A stretch of 64,000 bases of DNA from Aradus depressus (lineage: Eukaryota > Arthropoda > Insecta > Hemiptera > Aradidae): contig OY759218.1 in NCBI GenBank assembly GCA_963662175.1, positions 53,885,427 through 53,949,426 on the forward strand. The letters run 5' to 3'. How positions within the stretch are numbered: position 1 is the first letter of the stretch; each line of letters opens with the position of its first letter. Shown here one piece after another: positions 1 to 12,555 of this stretch. A program made the position numbers and the translations under genes. The notes beneath the pieces were generated by a model. It saw nothing but the letters and a program-made list of their open reading frames with translations. It was not told the origin of the DNA and did not search any database.

Positions 1-636
1 CCAGAAAAATCGAACCTAAAGACAAGCAAAATGGGTTTTTTTTTTTTTTTTTTTAATTCGTAATGTTGCCTAACATTTTTTGTATTTTTATTGTATTTTG
101 CACATATACACACAATAGATAATTCGGAGTGTTTTCTTTAATCTGAGCTACAGAACGTTCGTCTGCGTCCATCAGTGAGTTTTCTTTCTCTTTGCATCTT
201 GATATGATGTGCTATGGAAAAAAATAAATAAATAGAATGGAAATTCGATAACTTGTTCATAAACCCCAGATTTTTTCGGTCATGAGACAAAGATCCAAAA
301 AAAAATACTGTAAAATTTATTTTAAAATAGAAAATACATATTCAATCGTGGTTTTGTTGTTGGATAGCCATTTCTCGAAATCTTAATATATTTTTTTTTG
401 GCATTAAGGAACCATTGAACTGAAAATGTGAATTTTAATAAGGTTCACGAATGCAACAGATGTCAAACCAAGCAACAAGTTGAGGCACAAACTTTTTTTT
501 TTTATATATTGAGGGGACGTACAATGCCGCTGCTTCAACTCGAGAAGTCCTTTCGAGGCTGAGGTGCCCGGATTTCTTCTCATCTCAAGAAAGTAAACAA
601 AGATCCATACTCGCATAGAGAGCACCACTTCTCCAA

Positions 637-965
637 CAGAGATTCATCGGCATTGTACTTCCCCAGTTGTACATAATAAATTATAGTTCCCCTCTTCCTC
701 TGAACCTCCTCCTTTGTCTGATTTGGCTGAAAATCAGTAGGCCTCTTGCTAGTGTTCTTCTGCCTCGACAAATAAATTTCCAAGTCGATACATTTATTCT
801 ATTGCGAACTATATACGATTTGGCTAAAAACGATACATGATGCATCCTGTCAGGCGTTAACGTGTCCGCAGACATCAGTTTCATTTTATTTTTGGATTAA
901 GGGATCGGAAAACATGAAATTCCGGAGAAAACCCAGCATAGAATTCTTGACCGATTATATAACTG
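637..965. repeat. Dispersed repeat copy with two shared modules
   Basis: One module (858-965) reads as ATTTTTGG, GGAAAACATGAAATTCC and a terminal GACCGATTATA. It recurs inverted at about 3090-3215 and again near 10160-10270 and, more diverged, at 37915-37995. A second module (637-663, reverse strand) with GGGGAAGTACAATGCC recurs at about 2159 and 3732. No coding potential is seen, so this is probably a decayed transposon family of unknown class. Confidence 0.5.
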
Positions 966-1010
966 TAGTAGTAAAAATGTTTGTTAATCAGCCATTGAAA
1001 AAAATTAAAC

Positions 1011-1385
1011 AAAATCTTTCTTTCCAACACATTGTATTATTTAATTTGTTTAAAAGATTTTTCTGACCATTTAAAAGATTCAAGCATCTAAAGATTGAAA
1101 TTCATACCAAGCGAATTGCGCTTCGAGCCCCCCAAAATCTTTTTTTCCAACACATTGTATTATTTAATTTGTTTAAAAGATTTTTCTGACCATTTAAAAG
1201 ATTCAAGCATCTAAAGATTGAAATTCATACCAAGCGAATTGCGCTTCGAGCCCCCCAAAATCTTTCTTTCCAACACATTGTATTATTTAATTTGTTTAAA
1301 AGATTTTTCTGACCATTTAAAAGATTCAAGCATCTAAAGATTGAAATTCATACCAAGCGAATTGCGCTTCGAGCCCCCCAAAATC
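1011..1385. repeat. 123-bp tandem repeat, three copies
   Basis: Three consecutive copies start at 1011, 1134 and 1257, each exactly 123 bp, followed by the first bases of a fourth. I saw one substitution (C to T near 1143 in the second copy). Each unit ends in a GC-richer patch with a short C run. The near identity implies recent duplication or homogenisation. Confidence 0.95.
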
Positions 1386-3059
1386 AAACAAACATACAGA
1401 GGCGGGCTCATATGTGATAATTTTATTTTATTTTCTTTGCTTATATTAAGCACTATTAACGAATTTGTAGTATTATAGTTTTAATAATTATATATTTGTT
1501 CAACGATCACATTATAAATTATCAATGTAGATAAATTTATAACATTATAAAAAATAAGTAATAATAATTATTGTTGCACACAATCACCATGTAAGTATAT
1601 AAAACATATTTTTGTTATATAGGTCTTTTTTTTTTTTTTTTTTAGTTGAGTGAAAGTTATGATGTAATGCACTAGAACAATATGTATACAATTTTAGAGC
1701 CAGGATGGTGAACAATTTGAGGAACGTATTTGAATCAGAATAAGAAGCAATTTTATATAGAAGTTGAAGAACTGTTCGTTAAAAAGAGGGGAAAAAACAA
1801 GTTCTTGTTTAAACGTTTTGTAAAAACACCTAAATAATATTTATCCAAAACAAAAGGCGTTATCATTACTTCGTAAAATCAGGATTAGTCGGCGTTTGAG
1901 TCCCATAAAACAGAAACATAATATTCCATCATTTTCAAATTCTATGGGGAGTTCTATATAAAAACCATGTTAGTATTCTTTGAAATTGGTGTAACAATAA
2001 ATCGATGACAACTTCAAACAATTCTACAGGATGCGAAAAAAAAAAAAAAAAAAATTATAATCAATATCTTACAATACGAATTTTGAAAAATGATAATAAT
2101 TTCATGGATATCGAAAAGGTTCGTTCGGAATGATCCCTATTACAAACAATTCGAACTGGGGAAGTACACTGCAGGTGATTCATCTACGAGTTTGTCTTGT
2201 TTTGGTATTCCCAGTACGTTTCTTAGGTCTCATCCATACAACCTATTTATGAGGCTAAATTAAATCAGGTTATCAATTTTCTAATTAAATATTTTATGTC
2301 TAAAATTGTGATAAAAATGTCATTATACCGAAAGTTCTGCATGTGACCATTTTCAGCATTAAAAAACCTATGTACATATGTGCTAAAATAATTATTTAAA
2401 TAGAATTCAGCATGTTTTTGTTATATAAATTATTTGGAGATTCTCCTTCCTTATGTTATAAAATAAAATCATTATAATTTATTTGTATTTATTTTTTTAC
2501 CTATTTCACCTCAGGCTCAGACAAAAAAAAAACAAAGGCTGTTGAAAAAACAGCAATGTACTACACCAGCTCGAATTATTTGTAATAAATGTTTCAGCAT
2601 CTCTTTTAAACCCAATACACTCTTTTCATAAATGTATTCGTATGAATTGAAAAAAAAAAAATAATAATAAATAAATATTTTTTATTTAAATTACATTTTT
2701 TTGCTTTGGTCTTAATCCTTCTTACTGTACCTTTTAAAAAAAATCAGTTCGTCCTAACTATGAAAATGGAAAGTTTCGAAAATTATAGCTTTCCAAGTGA
2801 AAAAAAATTACAGAAAAGATATCAATTTTGTTAATTTAAGTTAGAACATTCTTTTCCCTAATAGTTCAAAAGAATAAAGAAACAAAAAAGTAAATTGTTC
2901 AACAAAAATACAATATAAATATATCAGCACTAAATTTTTGATTTACTTATAATTTTGATGTTTTACTACTGATAGAGGTATTCAAAAATATCGGAGCGTT
3001 TTTCATTATTTCATTTATTTGCAGTTTAATGGCTTTCTGAAATTGCAATATTACTTCCC

Positions 3060-3770
3060 CAGGTATATGAAGTATAGGGGAACTTATGTAATCGGTCAAA
3101 AATTCGGGGTGGAATTTTCAACGGAATTTCATGTTTTCCAACCTCTAGAATTCCAAAAATGAAAAAAAAAAATTGTTGTCTGTCTGTGAACATGAGTTAT
3201 CAAAAACAATATGTGTCGTCGTTAAGAGGGTTCTGGATTCTCATACATTATTTCGTGTCGGGATAACTCCCGATAGAATGAATGTATCGATACGAAAGGA
3301 AAGGGGATTAGGGGGAGGCTTAACATAACAACTCTAATAACTGCCGACAGAATGAATATATTTTTATTGATTTTATATGTGTGACCGAAATCCCAAAAAA
3401 GGGATTGAAAGGACAACACCTACCGATTTTCAGCCAAAACGGCTAAAAGGGAGGGGAATTATGAGACAGGGTTGACTCAAAAACTGCCGTTGTAATGAAT
3501 GTGGCGACACAAAATTTCAATGTGAATTCAAAACCCCATAACGATGACACTTATTTATTATAATTTCAGCGGAATTGGCAGAAGGGAAGGGGGGTCTGGG
3601 GGGTTCAAAAACCCCAATAACTGCCGATCTCATGAATGTATCGACATGAAATTTCATATTTAACCCAATGCGGACATCCTGTCAAATTTCAGCGATATCG
3701 ACTAAGTTAATTGTTAATTGATTAATTCGTTCTGGGAAAGTACGTTGCCGGTGATTCACCGACGTCTTTA
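3060..3770. repeat. Degenerate repeat block
   Basis: Phrases resembling AACTGCCGANNNNATGAATGTATCGACA recur at about 3262, 3340, 3483 and 3625, with repeat starts 3277, 3350, 3494 and 3631 (spacings 73, 144 and 137). The block is flanked by an inverted copy of the dispersed module at 3090-3215 and ends in the GGGAAAGTACGTTGCC module near 3732. It looks like an old, irregular repeat with no coding content. Confidence 0.55.
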
Positions 3771-4146
3771 TTTATTTTTTCTAAAATTAATATTACAGAA
3801 ACAGATAGCCGTATACGTTTACTTTTAGCATTTTTAAAAATTTTACTTAGATAAATATAAACATATACATAAAATATCAGTGACACTATGAACAATATTT
3901 TTTATACACTTAAAAGCGCATTGAAAATCTAAAAGCGCCATAAAACGGAAAACATGTAAAATATTGAGAAAAATCTATATTTAAAAAAATCTCTTTCAGT
4001 AGGTAGTACATTTAAAGAAAAAAAAAAAAAAAAAAAAGTGAAAATTATTGTTTTGAAAGGACCGGGCGGGTGGCCCAGATACATTTATGTACATAAACAT
4101 TTAACGATTATTAATGAACAACAATAAAATAATAATATATAACTAT

Positions 4147-4333
4147 TTATATTTCGCGATTATCAGGAACCAGGGATAAAAAGAATGTTTTCATAAATGT
4201 CCATGTTAGTTTTATGAAATGATTTGGTGTTACGCTATTTGCTTCATTTCTTGGTGTACCAGTTTCGTTTTCATGTGTTTCACCTTCAACAACATTATTC
4301 CCTCGACGCCATCGAAAAACATCGATATTAATC
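4147..4333 (-). CDS. Herp: HERPUD-like exon 6 (C-terminus, stop codon)
   Basis: A T-run and TAG acceptor end at 4334. The exon encodes a basic VFRWRRG after the membrane hairpin, an acidic linker and the conserved tail TFMKTFFLSLVPDNREI, then TAA at 4147-4149. The one-base phase carry-in completes the Leu codon split with exon 5. Confidence 0.88.
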
Positions 4334-7300
4334 CTAAAAAAAAAAAAAAATTACAAAATAATACCGCCAAATACAGTGGCAATAACTCGAGAAGCTTTGT
4401 GAAAATAAACTATTTTTTTTTCTTTCTTGGATTCAGCTTTAAAATATTTAAATATTTGTAGCGATATGAACGCGTTGTTTGTGGCAGACCTCTGGATTAA
4501 TCTTTGAAATAATGGAGACCGAAATTCTAAACAATTACAAGAGACATTTGTAGGAAATTAGACATCAAAAGCCTAATTTTTGACTGTAACTGTGTCACTC
4601 GGCCGAAAAACTGTATGATACTATCATTTAAACTCAGTGGAATCTAGTCTTTTTAAAGCTATAAAGAAAATCCATATCTAATGATAAGTAAGTACGTTGA
4701 AATGCGGCTTAAGTGAATACACGTATCTTATCAATAAGGTATTCAAACATAAGTTATTCGAAATTAAACGATTACAAAACGAATAGAGGATAAAGATTTT
4801 CTCCACACTGGTTAACATACATAGGCATATGAGCTGCGTTACAAGCGTGGATATGTAAAGCTGATTGAATCTTATTGGTGATTTGATGATTTAGGTTCTG
4901 CATGGGGAGTAGATCAAGTACACCTATGCTTTAGTTTTTCAAATAAAAGCCGATCAATAGCAAATTTATATCATTTATATCACCGGCGATGTATACCGGA
5001 ACGACCTTTCCACCTGCTAGGGAGCGCCCATTCAATCATAGTTTCCACAATACTGGTCATCAGCATAACCTCAAGTACGTATAAAATACTATTTTTGAAG
5101 TGAAACTTCTTTAGGGAGATTAGTGAATCGGAATTACCTCGACATAAAAAATCAAACATAAAACGCTAAGGAGAGGAGGATAAGTAGCGTATGCGTACAA
5201 GTCAACTATGAGTATATTTTTTTAAGTAAACCTATTCCACTACACCAGTTGAGGCCGCATACTGGACCCTGGTGGTGTGTAACGGAGTAAAAAACAAGGT
5301 ACACAACATTTGTCCTGGGTTAGCGTGTTAATAAGTACCGAAATGCAATGCAAATAAATAAATGTAGTGTAATGCATACTTACAAAATTATTGCCATTGC
5401 AATCACAAATATAAAGCGTTGCGGTGACGAATAAAAATAAACTACTGTAAATAGTATAAATAAACGACTGAGGATGTAAAACCATTCAAGCCAGTCTCGG
5501 TTGATACGTGGTTCTTCTCTCCCATCTTCTACTTCGTTTTCACCTAAAAGAGAAGAAATGTTAGTGACAAATTTTCACCATAGCGAAGTAACCTAATAAC
5601 CAAAAGTCCGTCCACGCAGACGGTGAATCAAGTTAGCAATTTCCATGGTAAGTACGTACTCACAACTTTTTTTTTAACCTCATTTTAGTTTAGAGAAAAT
5701 TAGTTTCAAGAAAATGTACGATTTTCTGAGTAATTTTTAATGTAAATGAAAAATTTCAAGAAATGTAGTCATCATACTTCATTTGCAAACAAACTACCGA
5801 TAGAATTAAATACGAACACAAAAAAGTGAAAATGGATGCGAAAAAAACTCGTAATTAGGAATACAAAATCATAATAGGATCCGACTGGGAGATCTACCAG
5901 ACTGCCCCGCGTGCCTTGGTGAGACGGAGACGGCGGAGCATGTCCTCCTCAAATGCCCCAGATTTGAGGAGGGAAGGATAAATCTGGAGGGCAGCATGGG
6001 CGTCCCGCTGACTGGTACCAGCTACGTGGACGCTATGCTGCGCTCCCAGGAGTCGTGGGATGAGGGCTGCGAATTTGCAGCACTCATCATGGGTGGGTTG
6101 GCCCTCCAGGAGAGGGCAGACAAGGAACAACAGTAGCGGCAATAAGAACAGAAGAAGGGGCGTTAACCTGCCACCCATCCTTCCTTCCGCGAAGTAATGA
6201 CAGGCCGTCAGTTCCTAGGGGCGGGTCGACCGAAAACTGGGTAGTCGAGGCGACTGCAGCAACCAGGGGAGCCCTCATCAGCTCCGGGAGGATGACTCTA
6301 GAATGGTTCCTTTTCAGGGTCAAGGACTGCCTGGAGGTTTCGAGGTGCTGGAGATGCCAGGTCTTCGGACACGTTGCAACAACGTGCAACAGACCACAGG
6401 TATGTGCGAGGTGTTCGGTGGAGGGTCATGACAGCGCCAGCTGTCCCAATAAGGCCCAAGCGCCGAACTGCGTGAACTGCCGCAGACGGGGTCCTCGCGC
6501 CGCACACACGGCTGATAGCGAAACTTGTCCGTCATACATCCGTGCCTTAGAGGCCCTAGTCTCACGCACCGACTATGGCGGGTAGGATGCGCGAGGGCCT
6601 CCGCCTGTGGCAGATCAACATGCACAGGCGCAGGATAGTGGCGGAGGAGCTGCGGCATCGCCCGCCATGATCTATGCATTGTTAATGACCCGCACTCCTC
6701 TCCCACCTTCCGTGGCCCCAATGGAGAGTCTCACATAGACGTCACGTTGGTGTCGAGTGCCCTATACCGGGCTGTGGGCGGCTGGAGCGTCCGAGAGAAC
6801 ACATCTAGCGACCATCGTGTCCTAGACGTTCGGCTCCTTGATGCCCAGCTCCCTGCAGTCAGGCCTAGGGACCCCCGCTTTGCTACTCGCAAGCCCATAT
6901 CTGACGCCTTCGTGGCGTCTGTCACCACCTACTCCTGTGACGAGGAATGGGAGGGCCTCAGGGGCTTGGACCCGGTTGACCAGATTGAGGAGGAGGTTGG
7001 CAAACTCAGCAGCATTTTGCTGCGAGCTGCCGACGAAACCATCCCGAGAAAAGTCAACCGGCCCAAGAAGGTCCCCTGGTGGAGCGAGGACCTCACCCTT
7101 GCCAAAAAGGCCGTTCATCGTGCCAGGAGAAGGAGCCAACGGTGCCGAGACCCTCTCCTAAGGTGGATGCGAAGGGAAGAGTACAGACAACTAAGCAAGG
7201 CTTATGGTAAGCGGATCGAAACCGCAAAAAAGGAAAGCTGGAGGAAGTTCATTGAGGACGAGAGCAGCAAAAACCCGTGGGGGATCCCCTACCGGGTTGC

Positions 7301-10300
7301 CACCGGCAGGCTCAAAGCGGTCGCCCCCGTAGCCTCCATCAGAGATGGCGGTTTGTACGCCTTGTCTCTGGAGGAGGCCCGTAGGATGTACCTGAAGGAG
7401 GCCTTCCCGGCGGATAACCCGGAGGAAGATACACCCAGCCAGCATGACATCAGGTTTGCATCTCGTACACTGCCAGATACGGAGGATGCGCCTGATTGGG
7501 ATGTGATCGATTTGGATTTGGGGGTTGGGAAGCAGAAGAGTGGCGGCGCCGCTGGGAGTGATTTCATAGACGCGGCCATGATCAAGAAAGCTCTCCCGGC
7601 AATCACGCCAGATCTGATGCACCTGTACAATGCCTGCTTGAGGCGGGGCCACTTCCCGAGAGCATGGAAACGGGCGATTGTTTGCACGTTTCTCAAGCCT
7701 GGGGACAGGGACCCTGCTTTGGCAGCGAGTTATAGACCAATCAGCCTCCTTCCCGTGCTCGGTAAGGTGCTAGAGACTCTCATCCTCAACAGAATTCGCG
7801 CCCAGGTTCATGCCTACGTGTCCCATCGGCAGTACGGTTGCCTGAGGGGTAGGACCACTGAGGACGCCTTGAGGAGGCTAAGGGCGGATGTGGAGGAAGA
7901 CGGGGGCAAATATGCACTCTGTGTCTTCTTCGACATTGCAGCAGCCTTCGACAGCGCCTGGTGGCCTGCGGTCCTCACGCGACTGCGGATGATGGGACCA
8001 CCTAGGAATCTATTTGGGCTGATCTCCGGCTTCCTTCGCGAGCGCTCTGCAACCATGAGCCAGCGCTATGCCAGCACTACTGCGGAGGTCACCAGAGGCT
8101 GTCCCCAGGGCTCGGTCCTCGGACCTACTCTGTGGGGCATACTCTTTGACGAGCTGCTCCGTGACCTAGAGAATCGAGGATTCAAGGCAATAGCCTACGT
8201 CGATGATCTCGTGGTCACGGTGCACGCAGATAGTCGCGCTGCTCTGACCCAACGCGCAGAGACCGCCATTGGGCATATTGACAGCTGGTGCTGCGCCAAC
8301 AAACTCGCCCTCTCGCCCGGCAAGACGTCCCGGCATCCTCTGGTCATAAGATACCATGGGCTGCGCGTTGAGTGCCCGGCAACGGTTACGTACCTAGGAG
8401 TGCGAATCGGGCCGGGTCTGAACGTGACACCCCACGCTGTTGCCATTAAAGAAAGGACTATAGCCATTTTCAACGCTTTGAGCTGCCTAGCCCGAGCAAC
8501 ATGGGGCCTCGGCTACTCCCCGTGTAGAGCTATCTACACCGGGGTGTTCGAGGCCGTTGTGCGATACGCGGCCGCAGGATGGTGGCATCACCCCATGAAA
8601 ACGGCAGCGAGTTATCCTCGTTCAGGCACAGAGAACAGCCCTGTTAAGGGTCACGAAGGCCTACCGGACTGTCTCTACGGCAGCGCTGCAGGTACTGGCG
8701 GGAGCCCCACCCATTGACTTAGTCTTGGACGGGGCCGTCGCCTCGTATCACTGCAGACGCAATCTGCCGCTTAGAGCAGACACCGACGAGCCTTTGCGAC
8801 TAGCCCTGGAGGAGGAAGTACACGGACAGTCCAGACCGGAGCGTTGTAAGGACATAGTCCAAGAGTGGATAGTAGATAAATGGCAGCAGCGATGGTCACA
8901 ATCATCAGACGGCCGAACGACCTGGGCTTACTTCCCAAACGTCCGGGCAAGACTTGAGTCGGTTTGGGTAAAGCCGGACCACTGGACGTCCCAGATACTA
9001 TCGGGTCATGGGGATTTCAACTCCAAGCTCTTCTTTTTCAAGAAGAAGGACAGCCCGAACTGCTCGTGTGGCGGCGTCGAGACTGCAGAACATGTAGTTC
9101 TCGAATGCCCGCTGTACGACGGGCCTAGGGTGGAGTTGATACGCCGGACAGCGGTGTACCGGCCATAACAGCAATAAAATCTTAAATAAGTGCCCTTATT
9201 CCCCCCTACGCGGCGGACGTGTGTCGTTGAGCCTCCTTCAGGGGCCGGTACACCCGTAAAAAAAAAAAAAAAAAACGTCAGTTCCGCGGAAGGGAACCAG
9301 GATCGTCGAAGGAGGGGGTTTTAGTGGGTATGGAGCAACAGCTCGAGCCCCACACTATCCAGGACTATCTTCCCTGGCTGGATGTGCGTGATTGGCATTT
9401 CCCCCTCCAGCCAAAAAAAAAAAAATTAAAAAAAAAAATAAATAACAAAACTATAAAAACGTAAAAAATAAAAACGTAAAATGAAATTAATAAAAACTGA
9501 ACAAATAAATACTTAAAAATATTTGAGTGCATAAACAAATTAATAGAAGATACGTTTATAATAAGTAGAGTATATGGTATAGTACTTATATCTGAAATCA
9601 TTGTGGAACTTTTAGACGTATTAGGAAGAATACTTGTTTACACTATTGTAAGGATGTTATTAAAAAGCAAGATAAATGTTATATTTTTTAGGAAATATGT
9701 AGATTTGATGATAGAAGCGTGGGGTCAACAGAGATGAGTCTCATATTCCCAATCCTTAACTTTCTCCATATTAACTTAGTTTCTATAAACCTCTTGTATT
9801 CTGCGCTACTTCCCCGTTACGAATGTTAACTCTCTCCGCAGGAACGTATGGCGGATTGGGGTGCAGTCCTTCAAATTGGCCCATTCCTCCATTTAACATT
9901 CTGAAAAAAAAAAAATAAATAAATAAATGTACTTCCTTAGCTCTAAGTACGTGCTCAATCTAATGAGTTCCTGGATCCACATATGAAATTCTGTCGATAC
10001 AATTCAATACATCGACAGTTAGGCGAATTTTTAAGCCTCTTCCCTGTCCCTCTAAACCTCCCCTTCTTATTGACTGATTTCTCATAAAGCTGTCGTCTTT
10101 GTAGGGAGGTTTTTTATATCCAAATATAAACTTTCGTGTTAATATATTCATTATATCGGGAGCAATCATGTTCACGGACATACAGATTTTTCATTTTTGG
10201 ATTGGAAAATATGAAATTCCAAGTAAACAAAATAACTCAACAACTTTTCGAACGATTATAAAATTCCCTTATAGTATGTATAGCGGGAGAGTAGAGAAGC

Positions 10301-12518
10301 CTACCTTTGATTAAAATATGCCAAATATTGCATATAAGCATGTTGGAACATGACGCTTTGGTGAAACAAATTCTGTGGACTATTCCCAGCAGGAGGGAAA
10401 AGCAAAGAGCCTGGAGTCCTGAAATTTGTACTGTGTTCTCTTGATTCTTGGGCTAAACAGGAAGAAATGTATATATTATATCTGTATAAGTATGAAAAAA
10501 AAAGTGATATATATATATTTGTAAAAAAAAAAAAAAAAAAAAAAACTGACTAAAAACAAAAGTCAAGCGAGTTGTGGTTTTGTACCTCGAGGCTGATCCG
10601 ATTTAGAAATGTAAGGTCGAGATTGGTAAGAAGGCTTATATCAAATAAAAATAAACAAATATGTTTTTCAGAAATTATCCTTCATAAACGACTATTTGGG
10701 CTTTATCCGTCCCAGGTCAAACTGATGTTTTGAGCTTTCATATCTGTATGTTGGTCTGTGGTAAATATTAAAATTATTCTTATTTTTTCGATGAAATAAT
10801 GTCACTTAACAACCTGTTAAATGTGCAATTCATCTTTAATGGTACTACAAGAAAGGTTTTAGGGCCTGTTAATACATAAAGACAACAGTAAACAGTTGCA
10901 ATCTCTAGATAATCTTACTAACTTAAGCAACATCATTGAAATTTACTTTCACCATCTGCCATAGGTGAATGTCCACATTTTAGGTAAAAGTTCATATAGC
11001 AGTATTTAAAAATGAACTATTCTAAATGGACAACTGTGCACATTAGGTGAGAAACATAAAATATTTACCTAAATACAGCTCGATTAAATAGAGTATAAGG
11101 TCAAATAAAATGAGGATGAACGACGATTCGCAAAACCCACGGTTCACTCTTATTCACAACAAATATATCAAATATAATAATAAAACAGAAAAAAAGGATT
11201 TTTTTTTTTTTTATCAAATATAATAATGATTTGTCAAGTAAATATGATAGTTTTACATTAATTTTTAATTTTTATTTGTTTCTTAAAAAATTATTTTTGA
11301 AAGTAAAACATTTCGTAAATAAATTAATAAAACAAACTCCTTCATTGAAAAATTGTCTATTCTACAAAAAAATCATTCATATACAACTACCGTCTCGGCA
11401 TTATACCATCGTCAGTTTTAGTTATAATCTCATCAGTTATGAACTAAAACAAACGACTCGTATATAATCTATCCGGTTGGCTTGTTTTGTTACTGCCACA
11501 AAACATCAGTTTTGTTAATAATACTTCTTCTTAATAGTTTAGTTAATTCTTAACTCTATAATAATACAACAATCATTATTAATACTATTTGTACACTTAG
11601 AGAAAAATACTCTCTTGAGTCTCCTTCCTTACACATTTTTTAAATTGTTTTCGTATGTGTCTGCGGAATAAATGTATCGTTCACGTTCCGTTTAACTGGA
11701 AATGATTTTTTAAGCTAGTAATGTAATAATAAACAAATAAATAAAAATTAATACCTCAGTCGTGTGTTTGTATTCAAAGTGTAAGGAGCTCCCGAGGATT
11801 AACTGATAAGTACATTCCTGTGACTCTTTATTACTATCATTGTTTCTTTTAATATCATTATTTTTTCCCTTACAATTTATTTTTAATTTATTAAATCTCT
11901 CCCCCCTTTAAGGGGGGTCGGAGGGTTTTCGTTTATTTATTATTTATTAAATCGTGTCATGCAAGTCTTACGAAAGGATTGATTTTATTTAGTTTTATTA
12001 AAATATATCCAAGAGGAGACCTTTATATATATATATTTTTCAATTGATTATTGTTTTTTCTCATTAAAATAGCTCGTGACCAGTTATGTCTGCATCTAGT
12101 GGAGGTCCTGGACCTCCTAACTTACGAGTTTTAGATAATAATGGTGAAGGGCAAATTAACAATAGACTTAGTGTTAAAAAAGATGGTATGGCGGCCATGG
12201 ATGTAAATACGGTTGAACTTGGTGACAATCAGAAAACAAACAATTCAACCACAGATAAGTTAAGTAGAATCACAGAGTTAAGAGAAAGATTAATTAAGAA
12301 TAGATTTAGTCCTAACACTAAAGGTCCCTACCATGTTTATCAGCCTAGCTACCGGTCTGTCAACATATCTATCTTCAGTGCTCCAAACCTAACTTATCTC
12401 GTATTATTTTATTATTACTATTATTATTCTTCTTTTTTATCTTCTCTTTTGTATTTTGTATATATATATATACATTATTATTATTTTTTTGCATCTTCTT
12501 TCGTTTTTCTTTTTCTTT

Positions 12519-12555
<37 letters not shown>

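Larger units (their letters stand above)
1..4146. other. AT-rich spacer downstream of the HERPUD-like gene
   Basis: No coding exon could be supported here. The interval holds A/T homopolymer runs, a 123-bp tandem repeat (1011-1385), a run of degenerate repeats (about 3060-3770) and scattered copies of a dispersed repeat. The HERPUD-like stop codon lies at 4147-4149, so the 3' UTR should fall just below 4147 on the minus strand, but I found no convincing AATAAA there. Confidence 0.5.
6216..9275 (+). mobile_element. R1-clade LINE copy A, 5'-truncated and internally deleted
   Basis: The element starts within ORF1 and ends with a poly(A) of about 17 at 9259-9275. It is bounded by the duplication CGTCAGTTCC at 6206-6215 and 9276-9285. 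Compared with the full-length minus-strand relative at 31667-36825 it lacks most of the endonuclease domain (junction near 6660), 33 nt near 8326, and the final ORF2 codons. Target-primed insertion into the 3' UTR of another LINE is clear. Confidence 0.88.
5875..9430 (+). mobile_element. R1-clade LINE 3' fragment, split by a second LINE
   Basis: The left part (about 5875-6215) encodes the ORF2 C-terminus ending at 6136, followed by 3' UTR. The right part (9286-about 9430) continues the 3' UTR with GGGTTTTAGTGGGTA and an A-rich tail. The two halves are separated by an element with a perfect 10-bp duplication. The copy is 5'-truncated to its last few hundred bases and lies in HERPUD-like intron 4. 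Confidence 0.75.

Noticed and set aside
5240..5485. An 81-codon minus-strand frame as a gene
   Set aside because: It is a shifted frame over HERPUD-like exon 5, which reads correctly in another frame with splice sites.
6216..9275. An rDNA-specific R1 element
   Set aside because: No 28S rRNA target flanks this or the related copies; only clade-level similarity is claimed.
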